The translations under genes and the position numbers were made by a program. The notes below the pieces were generated by a model, which worked only from the letters and a program-made list of their open reading frames with translations, was not told the origin of the DNA and did no database searches. 14,487 bases of DNA from contig JAKSBM010000837.1 in NCBI GenBank assembly GCA_022361135.1, forward strand, positions 1 through 14,487, given 5' to 3'. Shown in pieces: positions 1 to 7,315 of this stretch (the first letter of the stretch is position 1; each line of letters begins with the position of its first letter). This DNA is from Desulfobacterales bacterium. Its GTDB lineage: Bacteria; Desulfobacterota; Desulfobacteria; Desulfobacterales; Desulfobacteraceae.

Positions 1-610
1 ATTCAAGCATAAGTGTGTTAAATTCAAGTTGACGTTTCACAGGAACGTTGATTATTGGAAATCCCTCTTTAAGTAATATCCCGTTCATCATGAAACGTCC
101 CATTCTTTTATTAACGTCCCAAAAAAATTGAGTACGAGCCATTTTCAAAAATGCTGAGATGGCTTTATCGTATATGTCTGCAATAATTTCGACTTCAGAT
201 TCTGTTTGTAGCCAGATCTCATCAAGTTGTTCTGGAGAAGGAGGTTCATGTTCTGAACCACTTATGGATACGTTACCAAAACGAAATACACCCCATTCGA
301 AGGCTTCCTCTTTAGCCGCCAATGCATGCAACTCAAGTGCAATTGGCTTTGAAAATTTAAAACGATTCTCATCGATTAATTCGAAGATTCGTTCCCAAGT
401 ATTTGCTTGGCTTATAACCATATTTTGATCACTGATTTTGTAACCACCAACAGTGACACCATCTAAGATAGTTTGAACCTCAGCTAATGTCATTAAAACA
501 CCTTCCAGGTTCACGGCTTCATAAACCAATAAAGGCACGTCACGAATAGCCAAATGCATTGCCATTCGTTTGTTCGGGGTCATATTCCAATATGTATCTG
601 AAGTAGCCAT
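1..610 (-). CDS. Fic-domain protein with Gln in place of the catalytic His (3' part beyond the left edge)
   Basis: Reading the minus strand from an ATG at 610 gives 203 residues with no stop before the window edge. Residues 161-172 read QFFWDVNKRMGR, which lines up with the Fic motif HPFx(D/E)GNGRxxR: Asp165, Asn167, Arg169 and Arg172 are kept, but Gln161 sits where the catalytic His belongs. Residues 34-37 (NLEG) followed by TLAEVQTILDG look like the N-terminal autoinhibitory helix of class II Fic proteins, with Glu36 as the clamp and Ala32 at the usual Ser/Thr. Residues 107-130 (GVFRFG...SGSEHEPPSPEQL) resemble the Fic flap. Canonical Fic enzymes transfer AMP to target proteins; without the His, this one may be inactive or do something else. 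The frame stays open upstream of 610 as far as a TAA near 728, so starts at 616 or 646 are possible, as is the internal ATG at 583; none has a strong ribosome-binding site. Base composition is AT-rich compared with the metabolic genes. Family call firm, activity unknown. Confidence 0.85.
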   Translation of the reverse strand, partial: MATSDTYWNMTPNKRMAMHLAIRDVPLLVYEAVNLEGVLMTLAEVQTILDGVTVGGYKISDQNMVISQANTWERIFELIDENRFKFSKPIALELHALAAKEEAFEWGVFRFGNVSISGSEHEPPSPEQLDEIWLQTESEVEIIADIYDKAISAFLKMARTQFFWDVNKRMGRFMMNGILLKEGFPIINVPVKRQLEFNTLMLE

Positions 611-991
611 ATACATTATCCGTTTCAAATTAAGCTTGGTTATATGCATTACAAATAACTCAGTATGTTTACGGAACTTTAACCAAAATTTCAATTGGAC
701 AGGGACGTGTGGGGTAAGAATAAATTACTTAACGGCCTTAATAGGTGGAAAATACTCCATAACATTTAATTGATGTGTGAATCAAAGACACCGGTCGCAA
801 TTGGACTACGCGATTCAAAACCGAGCATATCGCAACTGGCCGTTTTCTCTAAGTGACGGCTGGATAACGATTTAAGGATCTGATAGCGTGTATTTTTCAG
901 TGTAGAGTTTTGTAGTAACACAGAAGATTGAACGCTCTCGAATTTATTTATATGTAGTAATTCCGAAAAAATCTGACAGCTGTCAATTTTG
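611..991. other. AT-rich gene-free stretch
   Basis: No convincing gene is seen on either strand. An 87-codon minus frame crosses it but starts inside the terminator hairpin at 1007-1036 and has no recognisable protein character. The only clear structure is a perfect 12-bp palindrome, TGACAGCTGTCA, at 974-985. The composition matches the neighbouring Fic gene, so this may be the edge of an acquired segment. Confidence 0.5.
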
Positions 992-1036
992 AAAAAATAA
1001 AAAAAGGTCAAGGATGGGGGCGTTCCCATCCTTGAC
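992..1036 (-). terminator. Rho-independent terminator of the acyl-CoA dehydrogenase transcript
   Basis: GTCAAGGATGGG (1007-1018) and CCCATCCTTGAC (1025-1036) form a perfect 12-bp stem with a 6-nt loop. Read on the minus strand, the stem is followed by a T-rich run (fourteen bases with one interruption, 992-1005). It lies about 60 bases past the stop of the dehydrogenase. The plus-strand side has only four Ts, so termination is mainly for minus-strand transcripts. Confidence 0.93.
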
Positions 1037-1097
1037 TTTTATCCCACGGAATCAATGTATTGGCCCGGCCGAGGAGCCGGGTCCTGGAAAAATGTCC

Positions 1098-2909
1098 TTA
1101 TCCGGCAAAGGCGGCGTCGGGCATTTCCATGATGGCGGTGACATTGGCCAGAACAGCAGTCATCTTACCCATGGTGGCGGCCAGGGGCCAGCTCATGTAG
1201 TATTCTGCGGTTTTGACCTGGCCCTGGTAGAAGGCCACGTCTTTTTTCTTGGCTTTTTCAATTTTGGGCTGGGCCACAACCGCTCTCCAGAGGTGGAACC
1301 ATGCCAGGCAGACATCGCCGGTGATGTCCAGGAAGGGGTGGGCCATGGCAAAGGCGTCCAGCACCTTTTCGGACATGGCGGTCATGCCCAGGTGCATGGC
1401 CACTTCACCCAGTTTATTCACGGCTTCCTGCACCTGGTCGGCCATGGCTTCCAGGCCTTCGATTTCCTTGGCTGCGGCGATGGTTTTGTTCATTTCGCCC
1501 AGGAGATCCATGAAGGGTTTGCCCTTGTTCATGCCCAGTTTCCGTCCCAAAAGGTCCATGGCCTGGATGCCGTTGGTACCTTCGTAGAGGGAGGTGATCT
1601 TACAATCCCGGAGGAGTTGTTCCTGGGGATATTCCTTGATGAATCCGTATCCGCCGTAAACCTGGATACCCTGGGTGCAGACCTCGGCGGCCCGGTCGGT
1701 GACATAGCCTTTTACAACGGGGGTCAACAGCTCGATGAAGCCCTTGAACATCTCCCGTTCCTCTTCGGTTTCTGCGGTTTTGGCTTTGTCAAAGCAAAGG
1801 GCGGTGTAGTAAATCAAAGCGCGCATGCCGTCCACATTGGCCTTCATGGACAAAAGCTGACGTTTCACATCGGGATGGTTGATGATGGCAACGGGCTTGG
1901 CATCCTTGTCAAAGATCTGGGTGAGGTGGGTGCCCTGGACCCGGTCCTTGGCATAGTTGACCGCATTGATATAGGAGGATGAGGCAAAACCAAAACCCTG
2001 GAGGCCGCAGCCCAGGCGGGCTTCATTCATCATGACGAACATGGCCTTCATGCCCTTGCCCTCTTCGCCCAAAAGTTCGCCCACGCAGTTTCCCTTGGAG
2101 CCAAAGGAAAGGGAGCAGGTGGCATTGCCGTGGATGCCCATTTTTTCTTCGATGCCGGTGCAGGTCACATCGTTGAATTCGCCCAGGGATCCGTCATCAT
2201 TGACCCGGTACTTGGGAACCAGGAAAAGGGAAATACCCTTTGTTCCGGCGGGTGCGCCTTCGATGCGGGCCAGGACCGGATGGATGATATTTTCGGTGAG
2301 ATCCTGTTCCCCGGCGGAGATGAAAATCTTGTTGCCGGTGATGGTAAAGGTACCGTCGTCGTTGCGCTTGGCCGTGGTGGTCAGATTGCCCACATCGGAT
2401 CCGGCTTCGGGTTCGGTGAGGCACATGGTACCGCCCCAGGTGCCGGTGTAGAGTTTTCTCAGGAACAATTCCTTTTGCTTGGCGGTTCCGAATTCCTCAA
2501 CCAATTTACCGGCACCGTGGGTGAGGCCGGGGTACATGAGGAAGGCGGAGTTGGCACCGGTGAATAACTCACCGGCGGCCGTGGCCAGCACCTGGGGCAT
2601 GCCCTGGCCACCCAGGTCGGGATCGTCGCACATGGCCAGCCATTCGCCTTCGCAGAAAAGTTCAAATGCCTTGTGAAAGGATTTGGGCACGGTGACTTTC
2701 CCATCTTTCAAGGTACAGCCTTCTTCATCCCCTTCCTTATTGATGGGGAGCAGCTCTTTGACAGCCAGATTCCGGGCTTCTGAAATGACCATATCCATGG
2801 TCTTTTTGTTGAATTCCTCAAACAATTCATGGGATGCCAATGAGGCAGCATCCAACATTTCATGGAGTACGTATTCCTGGTCTCTTCTGTCCGCGATGGA
2901 TTGTGCCAT
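1098..2909 (-). CDS. Acyl-CoA dehydrogenase, long (603 aa) DmdC-like type
   Basis: A flavoprotein that would oxidise an acyl-CoA to the 2,3-enoyl-CoA and pass electrons to ETF, in the cytoplasm. Around residues 161-173, MCLTEPEAGSDVG is the classic acyl-CoA dehydrogenase FAD/substrate signature, and ITGNKIFIS follows at 190-198. YGGYGFIKEYPQEQLLRD (418-435) is the usual C-terminal helix motif. Glu443 in LYEGTNGIQA aligns with the catalytic base. At 603 residues it is about 200 longer than ordinary short-chain enzymes; the extra C-terminal helical domain (about 460-603) is typical of the group that contains 3-methylmercaptopropionyl-CoA dehydrogenase (DmdC). The substrate cannot be read from the sequence; a fatty, aromatic or sulfur-containing acyl-CoA is possible. 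An AGGAGGT ribosome-binding site stands 7 bases before the ATG. It lies 26 bases downstream of a TetR gene in the same direction and is probably controlled by it. No etfAB gene is in view. Confidence 0.93.
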   Translation of the reverse strand: MAQSIADRRDQEYVLHEMLDAASLASHELFEEFNKKTMDMVISEARNLAVKELLPINKEGDEEGCTLKDGKVTVPKSFHKAFELFCEGEWLAMCDDPDLGGQGMPQVLATAAGELFTGANSAFLMYPGLTHGAGKLVEEFGTAKQKELFLRKLYTGTWGGTMCLTEPEAGSDVGNLTTTAKRNDDGTFTITGNKIFISAGEQDLTENIIHPVLARIEGAPAGTKGISLFLVPKYRVNDDGSLGEFNDVTCTGIEEKMGIHGNATCSLSFGSKGNCVGELLGEEGKGMKAMFVMMNEARLGCGLQGFGFASSSYINAVNYAKDRVQGTHLTQIFDKDAKPVAIINHPDVKRQLLSMKANVDGMRALIYYTALCFDKAKTAETEEEREMFKGFIELLTPVVKGYVTDRAAEVCTQGIQVYGGYGFIKEYPQEQLLRDCKITSLYEGTNGIQAMDLLGRKLGMNKGKPFMDLLGEMNKTIAAAKEIEGLEAMADQVQEAVNKLGEVAMHLGMTAMSEKVLDAFAMAHPFLDITGDVCLAWFHLWRAVVAQPKIEKAKKKDVAFYQGQVKTAEYYMSWPLAATMGKMTAVLANVTAIMEMPDAAFAG

Positions 2910-2935
2910 TATCTGTACCTCCTAAAATTAGGTAT

Positions 2936-3556
2936 TTATTGGGTTAATACACCGTTTGTAAACATGTCAAAAATCATGGAAAGTCGCTGGTTCCGGGCGG
3001 TTTCATCCTCTTCCCGGAACAGGGATGCCCAGGCGGCCGAATGGACGATGTCGGCAAAGAGGGTGGCCATGTCCAGGGTGGAATAGGGTTTAAACAACCC
3101 GGACTCCTCGCCCTGCTCAAAAATATCCTGGAAAAGGCGAACCATTTTATCGTGGAGCTTGTTTACCCGATGGTTGAGCTTGGGCATGGCCACGGCATCA
3201 ATATTGGAGCGTTCGGAAATATAAATCTTCACCACTTCTTCATTGGCCCGGTAAAATTTAGCCTGGGCCACCAGGGCCGCCTTGAGTTTTTCCCGGGCAT
3301 CCAACTCCGAGTTAGTACTGATATCGTAAAGGATGTGACCCAGCTTGTGGACCCGCTCAATGACCAGGTCGTGGTACATTTCCTTCTTCCCGGGGAAGTA
3401 TTTATATATGGTTCCCAGGGGATATTGGGAATCCTTGGAAATCTGGGCCATGGTGGTACCGTGGAATCCCCGCGCTGCAAAAATTTCCAATGCGGTTTCC
3501 AGTATTTCCTGGCGTTTACGAAGATCGTCCCGCTCTTTTCTGGTGAGTTCCTTCAT
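2936..3556 (-). CDS. TetR/AcrR-family transcriptional regulator
   Basis: About 206 residues. The N-terminal helix-turn-helix is typical: RQEILETALEIFAARGFHGTTM, then ISKDSQYPLGTIYKYFPGKKEMY, covering roughly residues 15-61. The C-terminal two thirds is the variable ligand-binding and dimer domain. Two starts are possible: ATG at 3556, with GGGGAGG only 3 bases upstream, or TTG at 3568, with AAGGG 5 bases upstream, adding four residues (210 in all). ATG is preferred, but the spacing leaves doubt. The gene is first in a two-gene unit with the acyl-CoA dehydrogenase, so its natural inducer is probably an acyl-CoA or related acid, by analogy with fatty-acid regulators of this family (inference). 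The promoter upstream carries strong dyads that fit autorepression. Confidence 0.9.
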   Translation of the reverse strand: MKELTRKERDDLRKRQEILETALEIFAARGFHGTTMAQISKDSQYPLGTIYKYFPGKKEMYHDLVIERVHKLGHILYDISTNSELDAREKLKAALVAQAKFYRANEEVVKIYISERSNIDAVAMPKLNHRVNKLHDKMVRLFQDIFEQGEESGLFKPYSTLDMATLFADIVHSAAWASLFREEDETARNQRLSMIFDMFTNGVLTQ

Positions 3557-3592
3557 GGGCCTCCCCAATTTTGCCCTTATTAATGACTTCCT

Positions 3593-3625
3593 AATTACTA
3601 TTCCAAGTTTAGAATAGTAATTCTA
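3593..3625. promoter_or_regulatory. Candidate TetR operator: overlapping dyads over the -10 box
   Basis: AATTACTATTC (3593-3603) and GAATAGTAATT (3612-3622) are perfect 11-bp inverted arms with an 8-bp gap. Overlapping them, TAGAAT-agta-ATTCTA (3610-3625) is a second perfect dyad. Both cover the -10 and initiation region of the regulator's own promoter, the standard position for a repressor. The core GAAT-N4-ATTC recurs at 3659-3670. Confidence 0.65.
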
Positions 3626-3650
3626 TAAATAGAAGAAATGTTTTTGTCAA
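3622..3650 (-). promoter_or_regulatory. Sigma70-type promoter of the TetR/acyl-CoA dehydrogenase unit
   Basis: On the minus strand a perfect -35 box, TTGACA (3650-3645), is followed after exactly 17 bases by TATAGA (3627-3622), which matches the -10 consensus at four of six positions. The -10 box sits 66 bases before the ATG at 3556. The dyads at 3593-3625 overlap the -10 and the expected start point. Confidence 0.7.
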
Positions 3651-3656
3651 CATAAA

Positions 3657-3672
3657 ATGAATAACCATTCAT
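3657..3672. promoter_or_regulatory. Second candidate operator, ATGAAT-aacc-ATTCAT
   Basis: A perfect 6+4+6 palindrome just upstream of the -35 box of the TetR promoter. It shares GAAT-N4-ATTC with the dyad at 3610-3625. The flanking TGAAT...ATTCA half-sites resemble operators of acyl-CoA-responsive TetR regulators such as Bacillus FadR (recalled family knowledge, not tested here). Confidence 0.55.
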
Positions 3673-3820
3673 AAAACCTTTTAATGGGATTTAAACAAAA
3701 AAGAGGATAAATGAATGCCAACCTGCTGTCTTGTAAATAAATTTTACAATTATTAACCAAAAACAGGTATTTTCAGGCAAAGGGACTCACTGAACCATCA
3801 TTCAAGACAAACCATGGGAA

Positions 3821-4465
3821 TCAGTGATGTGAAAGATGTTCCAATTCGGCTTCCAGGGCCGGGGTCAAACTCCGGATAAATCCATCCAGGGAGCCCATCT
3901 CCAGGTGGGGATACAGGGGGGCCACAAAGGCGGAGTGAACCCGGTGTTTCCGATAATCCGGGCTCCTTGGGGGCATTTTAAGGTAACGCTCCATGGATTG
4001 GATATCCGGTGCATAGAGCAGGGAAGCGCTGAAATACCCCACGCCCTTGCTTCGGTAAAAACAACTCCCCCCCACCTTCAGATCGTCCAGGACCAGATCG
4101 GAGATCCCATCGGAATAGAGGTGGGCCATGCCCAGCTTTTTCAGCCCGGAAATGAGCCATTGGGTACAGCGTGAAAAAAGGGTCTGGATATTGCCGATGC
4201 CCGGGGCGGGAAAAACCGCAGAGACAATGAGGTTGCCCTGGTCCAGATAAACCGCACAGCCCCCTCCCCTGCGCCGAAGGACCGGAATACCGTCCCGGCG
4301 GCACCGGTCGAGATGGATCTCGGTTTCCAGGCAGCTTCCCCGGCCGGCCACCACGGCCCGGTCCGGGTAGGGATAGATATGGAATCTGGGTTGCTCATCT
4401 TCCTGGACCTGCTCCAGCAGGCCTTGGTCCAAGTCATACCAATTCACTGAAAGGGATTGGGTCAT
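3821..4465 (-). CDS. lplA: Lipoate-protein ligase A-like protein, single catalytic domain
   Basis: A 214-residue member of the biotin/lipoate ligase fold, expected to attach lipoate (or move lipoyl/octanoyl groups) onto the lipoyl lysine of E2. RRRGGGCAVYLDQGNL at 64-79 matches the LplA signature RRxSGGGAVxHDxGNLN. Lys130 in DLKVGGSCFYR matches the conserved lysine that contacts the acyl-adenylate. It is shorter than E. coli LplA (about 338 aa) and lacks the C-terminal accessory domain; whether a separate partner exists elsewhere cannot be told. Its ATG overlaps the E3 stop by 4 bases, so it is translationally coupled and last in the operon. An octanoyltransferase of the LipM/LipL kind is an alternative, since these share the fold and signature. 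No clear terminator is seen after it. Confidence 0.8.
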   Translation of the reverse strand: MTQSLSVNWYDLDQGLLEQVQEDEQPRFHIYPYPDRAVVAGRGSCLETEIHLDRCRRDGIPVLRRRGGGCAVYLDQGNLIVSAVFPAPGIGNIQTLFSRCTQWLISGLKKLGMAHLYSDGISDLVLDDLKVGGSCFYRSKGVGYFSASLLYAPDIQSMERYLKMPPRSPDYRKHRVHSAFVAPLYPHLEMGSLDGFIRSLTPALEAELEHLSHH

Positions 4466-5874
4466 TTTTTCTTCTTAAATAGATGTACCGAACCCGAAGC
4501 CGCCATCTCGGCCGCCTCCATCAGGGATTCGGAAAAGGTTGGATGGGGATGGATGCTCACCATGAGGTCTTCCACGCAGGCACCCATCTCAACGGCCAGG
4601 GTCCCTTCTGAAATCAACTCCGAGGCATGTGCCCCCACCATGCCCACGCCCAGGATCAGGTCCTTTTTCTTGTCCACGATGACCTTGACAAAGCCCTGGG
4701 TTTTATTGGAGGCCTTGGCCCGGCCCAATGCGGTGAGGGGGAATTTTCCCACCTTGAATTCCAGCCCCTGGTCCCGGGCCTGGCTTTCCGTCAGTCCGGT
4801 CCAGGCCACCTGGGGACTGGTGAAAAGGATGGCCGGCACGGTGACATTGTCAAAGGCCGAGTGCAACCCGGCAATGACCTCGGCCACCACCTTACCCTCC
4901 CGGGCCGCCTTGTGGGCCAGGGCCGGTCCCCGGGTCACGTCTCCAATGGCAAAGATTTTGGGATTTTTGGTTCTACAGGCGTGGTCCGTGGGAATGAGGC
5001 CCTGTTCATCCAACTCAATGCCCAGATGTTCCAGTTCCAGTGCATCGGTGTTGGGGGTTCGCCCCGTGGCCACCAAAACCCGATCGAAATTGGCTTCCAC
5101 CTGTTTTTCCCGGGTTTGGATCACGGCGGTGTAACCGGCCCCCTCTTTTTTTACTTCCAAAACCTTGGAATCGAGATGGAGGGCGTCGAAACTTTTCCGG
5201 CATTGTTTCATGACCACCTGGACCAAATCTTCGTCGGCACCACCCAAAAGCTTGGGGGCGAATTCCACCAGGGTGACCCCGCTGCCCAAACCGGCGTAGG
5301 CCTGGCCGATTTCCAGCCCGATATACCCGCCGCCAATGACCAGGAGCCGCTCCGGAATTTCAGGCAGGGTCAGGGCATGGGCAGAACTCCAAACCTCGGG
5401 ATCCCAGCCCTTGGGAATTTCATGGATCCGGGATCCCGTGGCAATGATCCCATGTTTGAAACGGATATTTGCATTGGCCCCGTCCACATAGAGGTTGCCG
5501 TTTTCCAAGAACCTTCCCCGGCCCTGGATCACTTCGATCTCCCGGTTTTCCAATAATTTTGAAATCCCGGTGGACAATTCCGAGATCACCGATTCCATGT
5601 GGGAACGCAACCTGTCCACATCATATTCCACATCTCGAGAAATCAATCCCACGGCCTGGGCCGATTTCACATCCTCGGCCAGTTCCACAACGTTGATCAA
5701 GGTTTTGGAAGGGATGCAGCCCTCGGCCAGACAAACGCCGCCCATGCGTTGGGAGGCCTCCACCAGGATCACGTCCCGGCCCAGGTCCGCCGCCCGGATG
5801 GCCGCGGTGTAGCCCCCCGGGCCCCCGCCCAGGACCAGCACATCGGTTTCATATACAAGATCGCCTACCACCAT
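4462..5874 (-). CDS. lpdA: Dihydrolipoyl dehydrogenase (E3)
   Basis: A 470-residue FAD enzyme that reoxidises the dihydrolipoyl arm of E2 and makes NADH. The N-terminal FAD Rossmann motif is GGGPGG (16-21). The redox disulfide is Cys48 and Cys53 in CLAEGCIPSK. The NAD-binding motif GGGYIGLEIG is at 181-190, and the second FAD motif AIGDV at 309-313. The C-terminal catalytic pair is His444 and Glu449 in HPHPTFSE. All key residues are intact and the length is normal; there is no N-terminal lipoyl domain. The E2 stop lies 28 bases upstream, with an AAAGGAGAG ribosome-binding site. The Lys-rich tail (FKKKK) ends in the 4-base overlap with the lipoate ligase. Within this operon it is presumably dedicated to the neighbouring complex, though E3 is often shared with others. 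Confidence 0.96.
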   Translation of the reverse strand: MVVGDLVYETDVLVLGGGPGGYTAAIRAADLGRDVILVEASQRMGGVCLAEGCIPSKTLINVVELAEDVKSAQAVGLISRDVEYDVDRLRSHMESVISELSTGISKLLENREIEVIQGRGRFLENGNLYVDGANANIRFKHGIIATGSRIHEIPKGWDPEVWSSAHALTLPEIPERLLVIGGGYIGLEIGQAYAGLGSGVTLVEFAPKLLGGADEDLVQVVMKQCRKSFDALHLDSKVLEVKKEGAGYTAVIQTREKQVEANFDRVLVATGRTPNTDALELEHLGIELDEQGLIPTDHACRTKNPKIFAIGDVTRGPALAHKAAREGKVVAEVIAGLHSAFDNVTVPAILFTSPQVAWTGLTESQARDQGLEFKVGKFPLTALGRAKASNKTQGFVKVIVDKKKDLILGVGMVGAHASELISEGTLAVEMGACVEDLMVSIHPHPTFSESLMEAAEMAASGSVHLFKKKK

Positions 5875-5902
5875 GGTGGAATCTCTCCTTTCCAGACCGG
5901 GC

Positions 5903-7306
5903 TCACACCCGGATCATGAATTCTCTGGGTTGTTCAAGCATTTCCTTGAGCCCTTTGACAAAGAGGGCTGCCTGGGCCCCATCGGCCACCCGATGGTCAA
6001 AACAAAGGGTCAGGGGAAGGATCTGTCGAATGCGAATTTCCCCCTGGTGCACCACGGGTTTTTCCGCCACCCGCCCCATGCCCAGGATGGCGGTTTCCGG
6101 ATGATTAATGATGGGAAACACCCGGGTGCCGCCGATGGCCCCCACATTGGTCACGGAAAATGTGCCCCCGGTGAGTTCCTCCAGGGTCAATTTGCCTTCC
6201 CGCCCCCTTCCGGCCAGTTCCAATACCGCGGCCCCGATTTCGGCCACGCTTTTCAACTGGGCATTGGGAATCACCGGCACCACAAGGCCCCGGGAAGTGT
6301 CCGCGGCAAATCCAATGTGGCAATATCCCTTTTCCACGATTTCCATGGTTTCCGTGTCCACACTGGAATTGAAACCGGGGAATTGAAGTAATTGGGAGGC
6401 CACAGCCTTGATGAAAAAGGCCATGAGGGTGAGTTTGGGCCGGGGTGCATGGGATTCAAGGGGGGTGGACTGGGCCCAGATCTGATTGTGTTCCCGGCGC
6501 AGGATTTCCAATTCGGTGACGTCCACATCATCCATGTGGGCCACGTGGGGAACCAGAATGCTGGATGAGGTGGTCTTCACTGCGGTCTTCCGTCGCAGGG
6601 AACGGATGGGCACCCGGTTCACCGGTGGAGGGAATTCGGGAAGGGCTGAATGTTCCAAGAAGGGAATACCGGCCACGGGAATGGATGCTCCACCCGGAGA
6701 AGGAGACATTGCCCCTTCTGCCCCGTCTCCAACGGGTGCCGGGGTGGTATCCAACTCTGGGGAACCCGATTGAAAGCGTTCCAAATCCTCGGGTACCACC
6801 CGTTCACAGGGGCCGGTGCCCTGGATGAGGCGGATATCAATGCCCATTTCCCGGGCCAGGCGCCGGGTGGCCGGGGCGGCGATCACCCGCCTGGGCTCAT
6901 CGCCATGGGTTTGTGCAGCTCCGGGCGCTTCCCGGGGCTCCCACCCGTCCTTTGGGGGCTGTGCTGAATCGGTATTCACCGAGGGCGGGGGGGGAGTTTC
7001 CACGGATTCTGGATCATTGTTTTCTCCGGGAGTTGCCTCCGCCACCGGAGGCGGCTCCAGGACCGCTTCGCTTCCATCGTCGATGACCACCAGCACACTG
7101 CCCACGGTGACAATGTCCCCGGGGGAAGCATTAAGTTTATGGATGGTTCCGGACCGGGGGCTGGGTATGGTCACGGCGGCCTTGTCGGTCTCCATGTCGC
7201 AGAGGGGATCGTCTTCTTTCACCGTATCCCCCAAGGCCACATGCCATTTCAAAAGCTCGCCTTCGTGGATGCCTTCGCCCAGGTCGGGTAATTTAAATTC
7301 AAACAT
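5903..7306 (-). CDS. pdhC: Dihydrolipoamide acyltransferase (E2) of a 2-oxoacid dehydrogenase complex
   Basis: A 467-residue E2 with three modules. The lipoyl domain is at 1-77, with Lys42 in METDKA as the lipoylation site. A Pro/Ala/Glu-rich linker follows at about 80-138, then the E1/E3-binding domain at about 141-178 (APATRRLAREMGID...GTGPCERVVPEDLERF). A second linker at 179-230 leads to the catalytic acyltransferase domain at about 231-467, which includes SVTNVGAIGG (384-393) and the active-site FDHRVADG with His438 and Asp442. One lipoyl domain only, as in many bacterial E2s. It transfers the acyl group from the lipoyl arm to CoA and forms the core of the complex. It starts 9 bases after the E1 beta stop, with AGGAG upstream. 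Acetyl- or branched-chain acyltransferase cannot be separated with certainty; acetyl is favoured by the E1 alpha sequence. Confidence 0.93.
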   Translation of the reverse strand: MFEFKLPDLGEGIHEGELLKWHVALGDTVKEDDPLCDMETDKAAVTIPSPRSGTIHKLNASPGDIVTVGSVLVVIDDGSEAVLEPPPVAEATPGENNDPESVETPPPPSVNTDSAQPPKDGWEPREAPGAAQTHGDEPRRVIAAPATRRLAREMGIDIRLIQGTGPCERVVPEDLERFQSGSPELDTTPAPVGDGAEGAMSPSPGGASIPVAGIPFLEHSALPEFPPPVNRVPIRSLRRKTAVKTTSSSILVPHVAHMDDVDVTELEILRREHNQIWAQSTPLESHAPRPKLTLMAFFIKAVASQLLQFPGFNSSVDTETMEIVEKGYCHIGFAADTSRGLVVPVIPNAQLKSVAEIGAAVLELAGRGREGKLTLEELTGGTFSVTNVGAIGGTRVFPIINHPETAILGMGRVAEKPVVHQGEIRIRQILPLTLCFDHRVADGAQAALFVKGLKEMLEQPREFMIRV

Positions 7307-7315
7307 CCCTTTCTC

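Noticed and set aside
766..1029. 87-codon open frame on the minus strand
   Set aside because: It begins inside the terminator hairpin, has no ribosome-binding site and shows no protein-family character.
1014..1982. Long open frame on the plus strand opposite the acyl-CoA dehydrogenase
   Set aside because: Its Gly/His/Phe-rich composition is that of an antisense shadow of a G/C-rich gene. The minus-strand protein is unmistakable.
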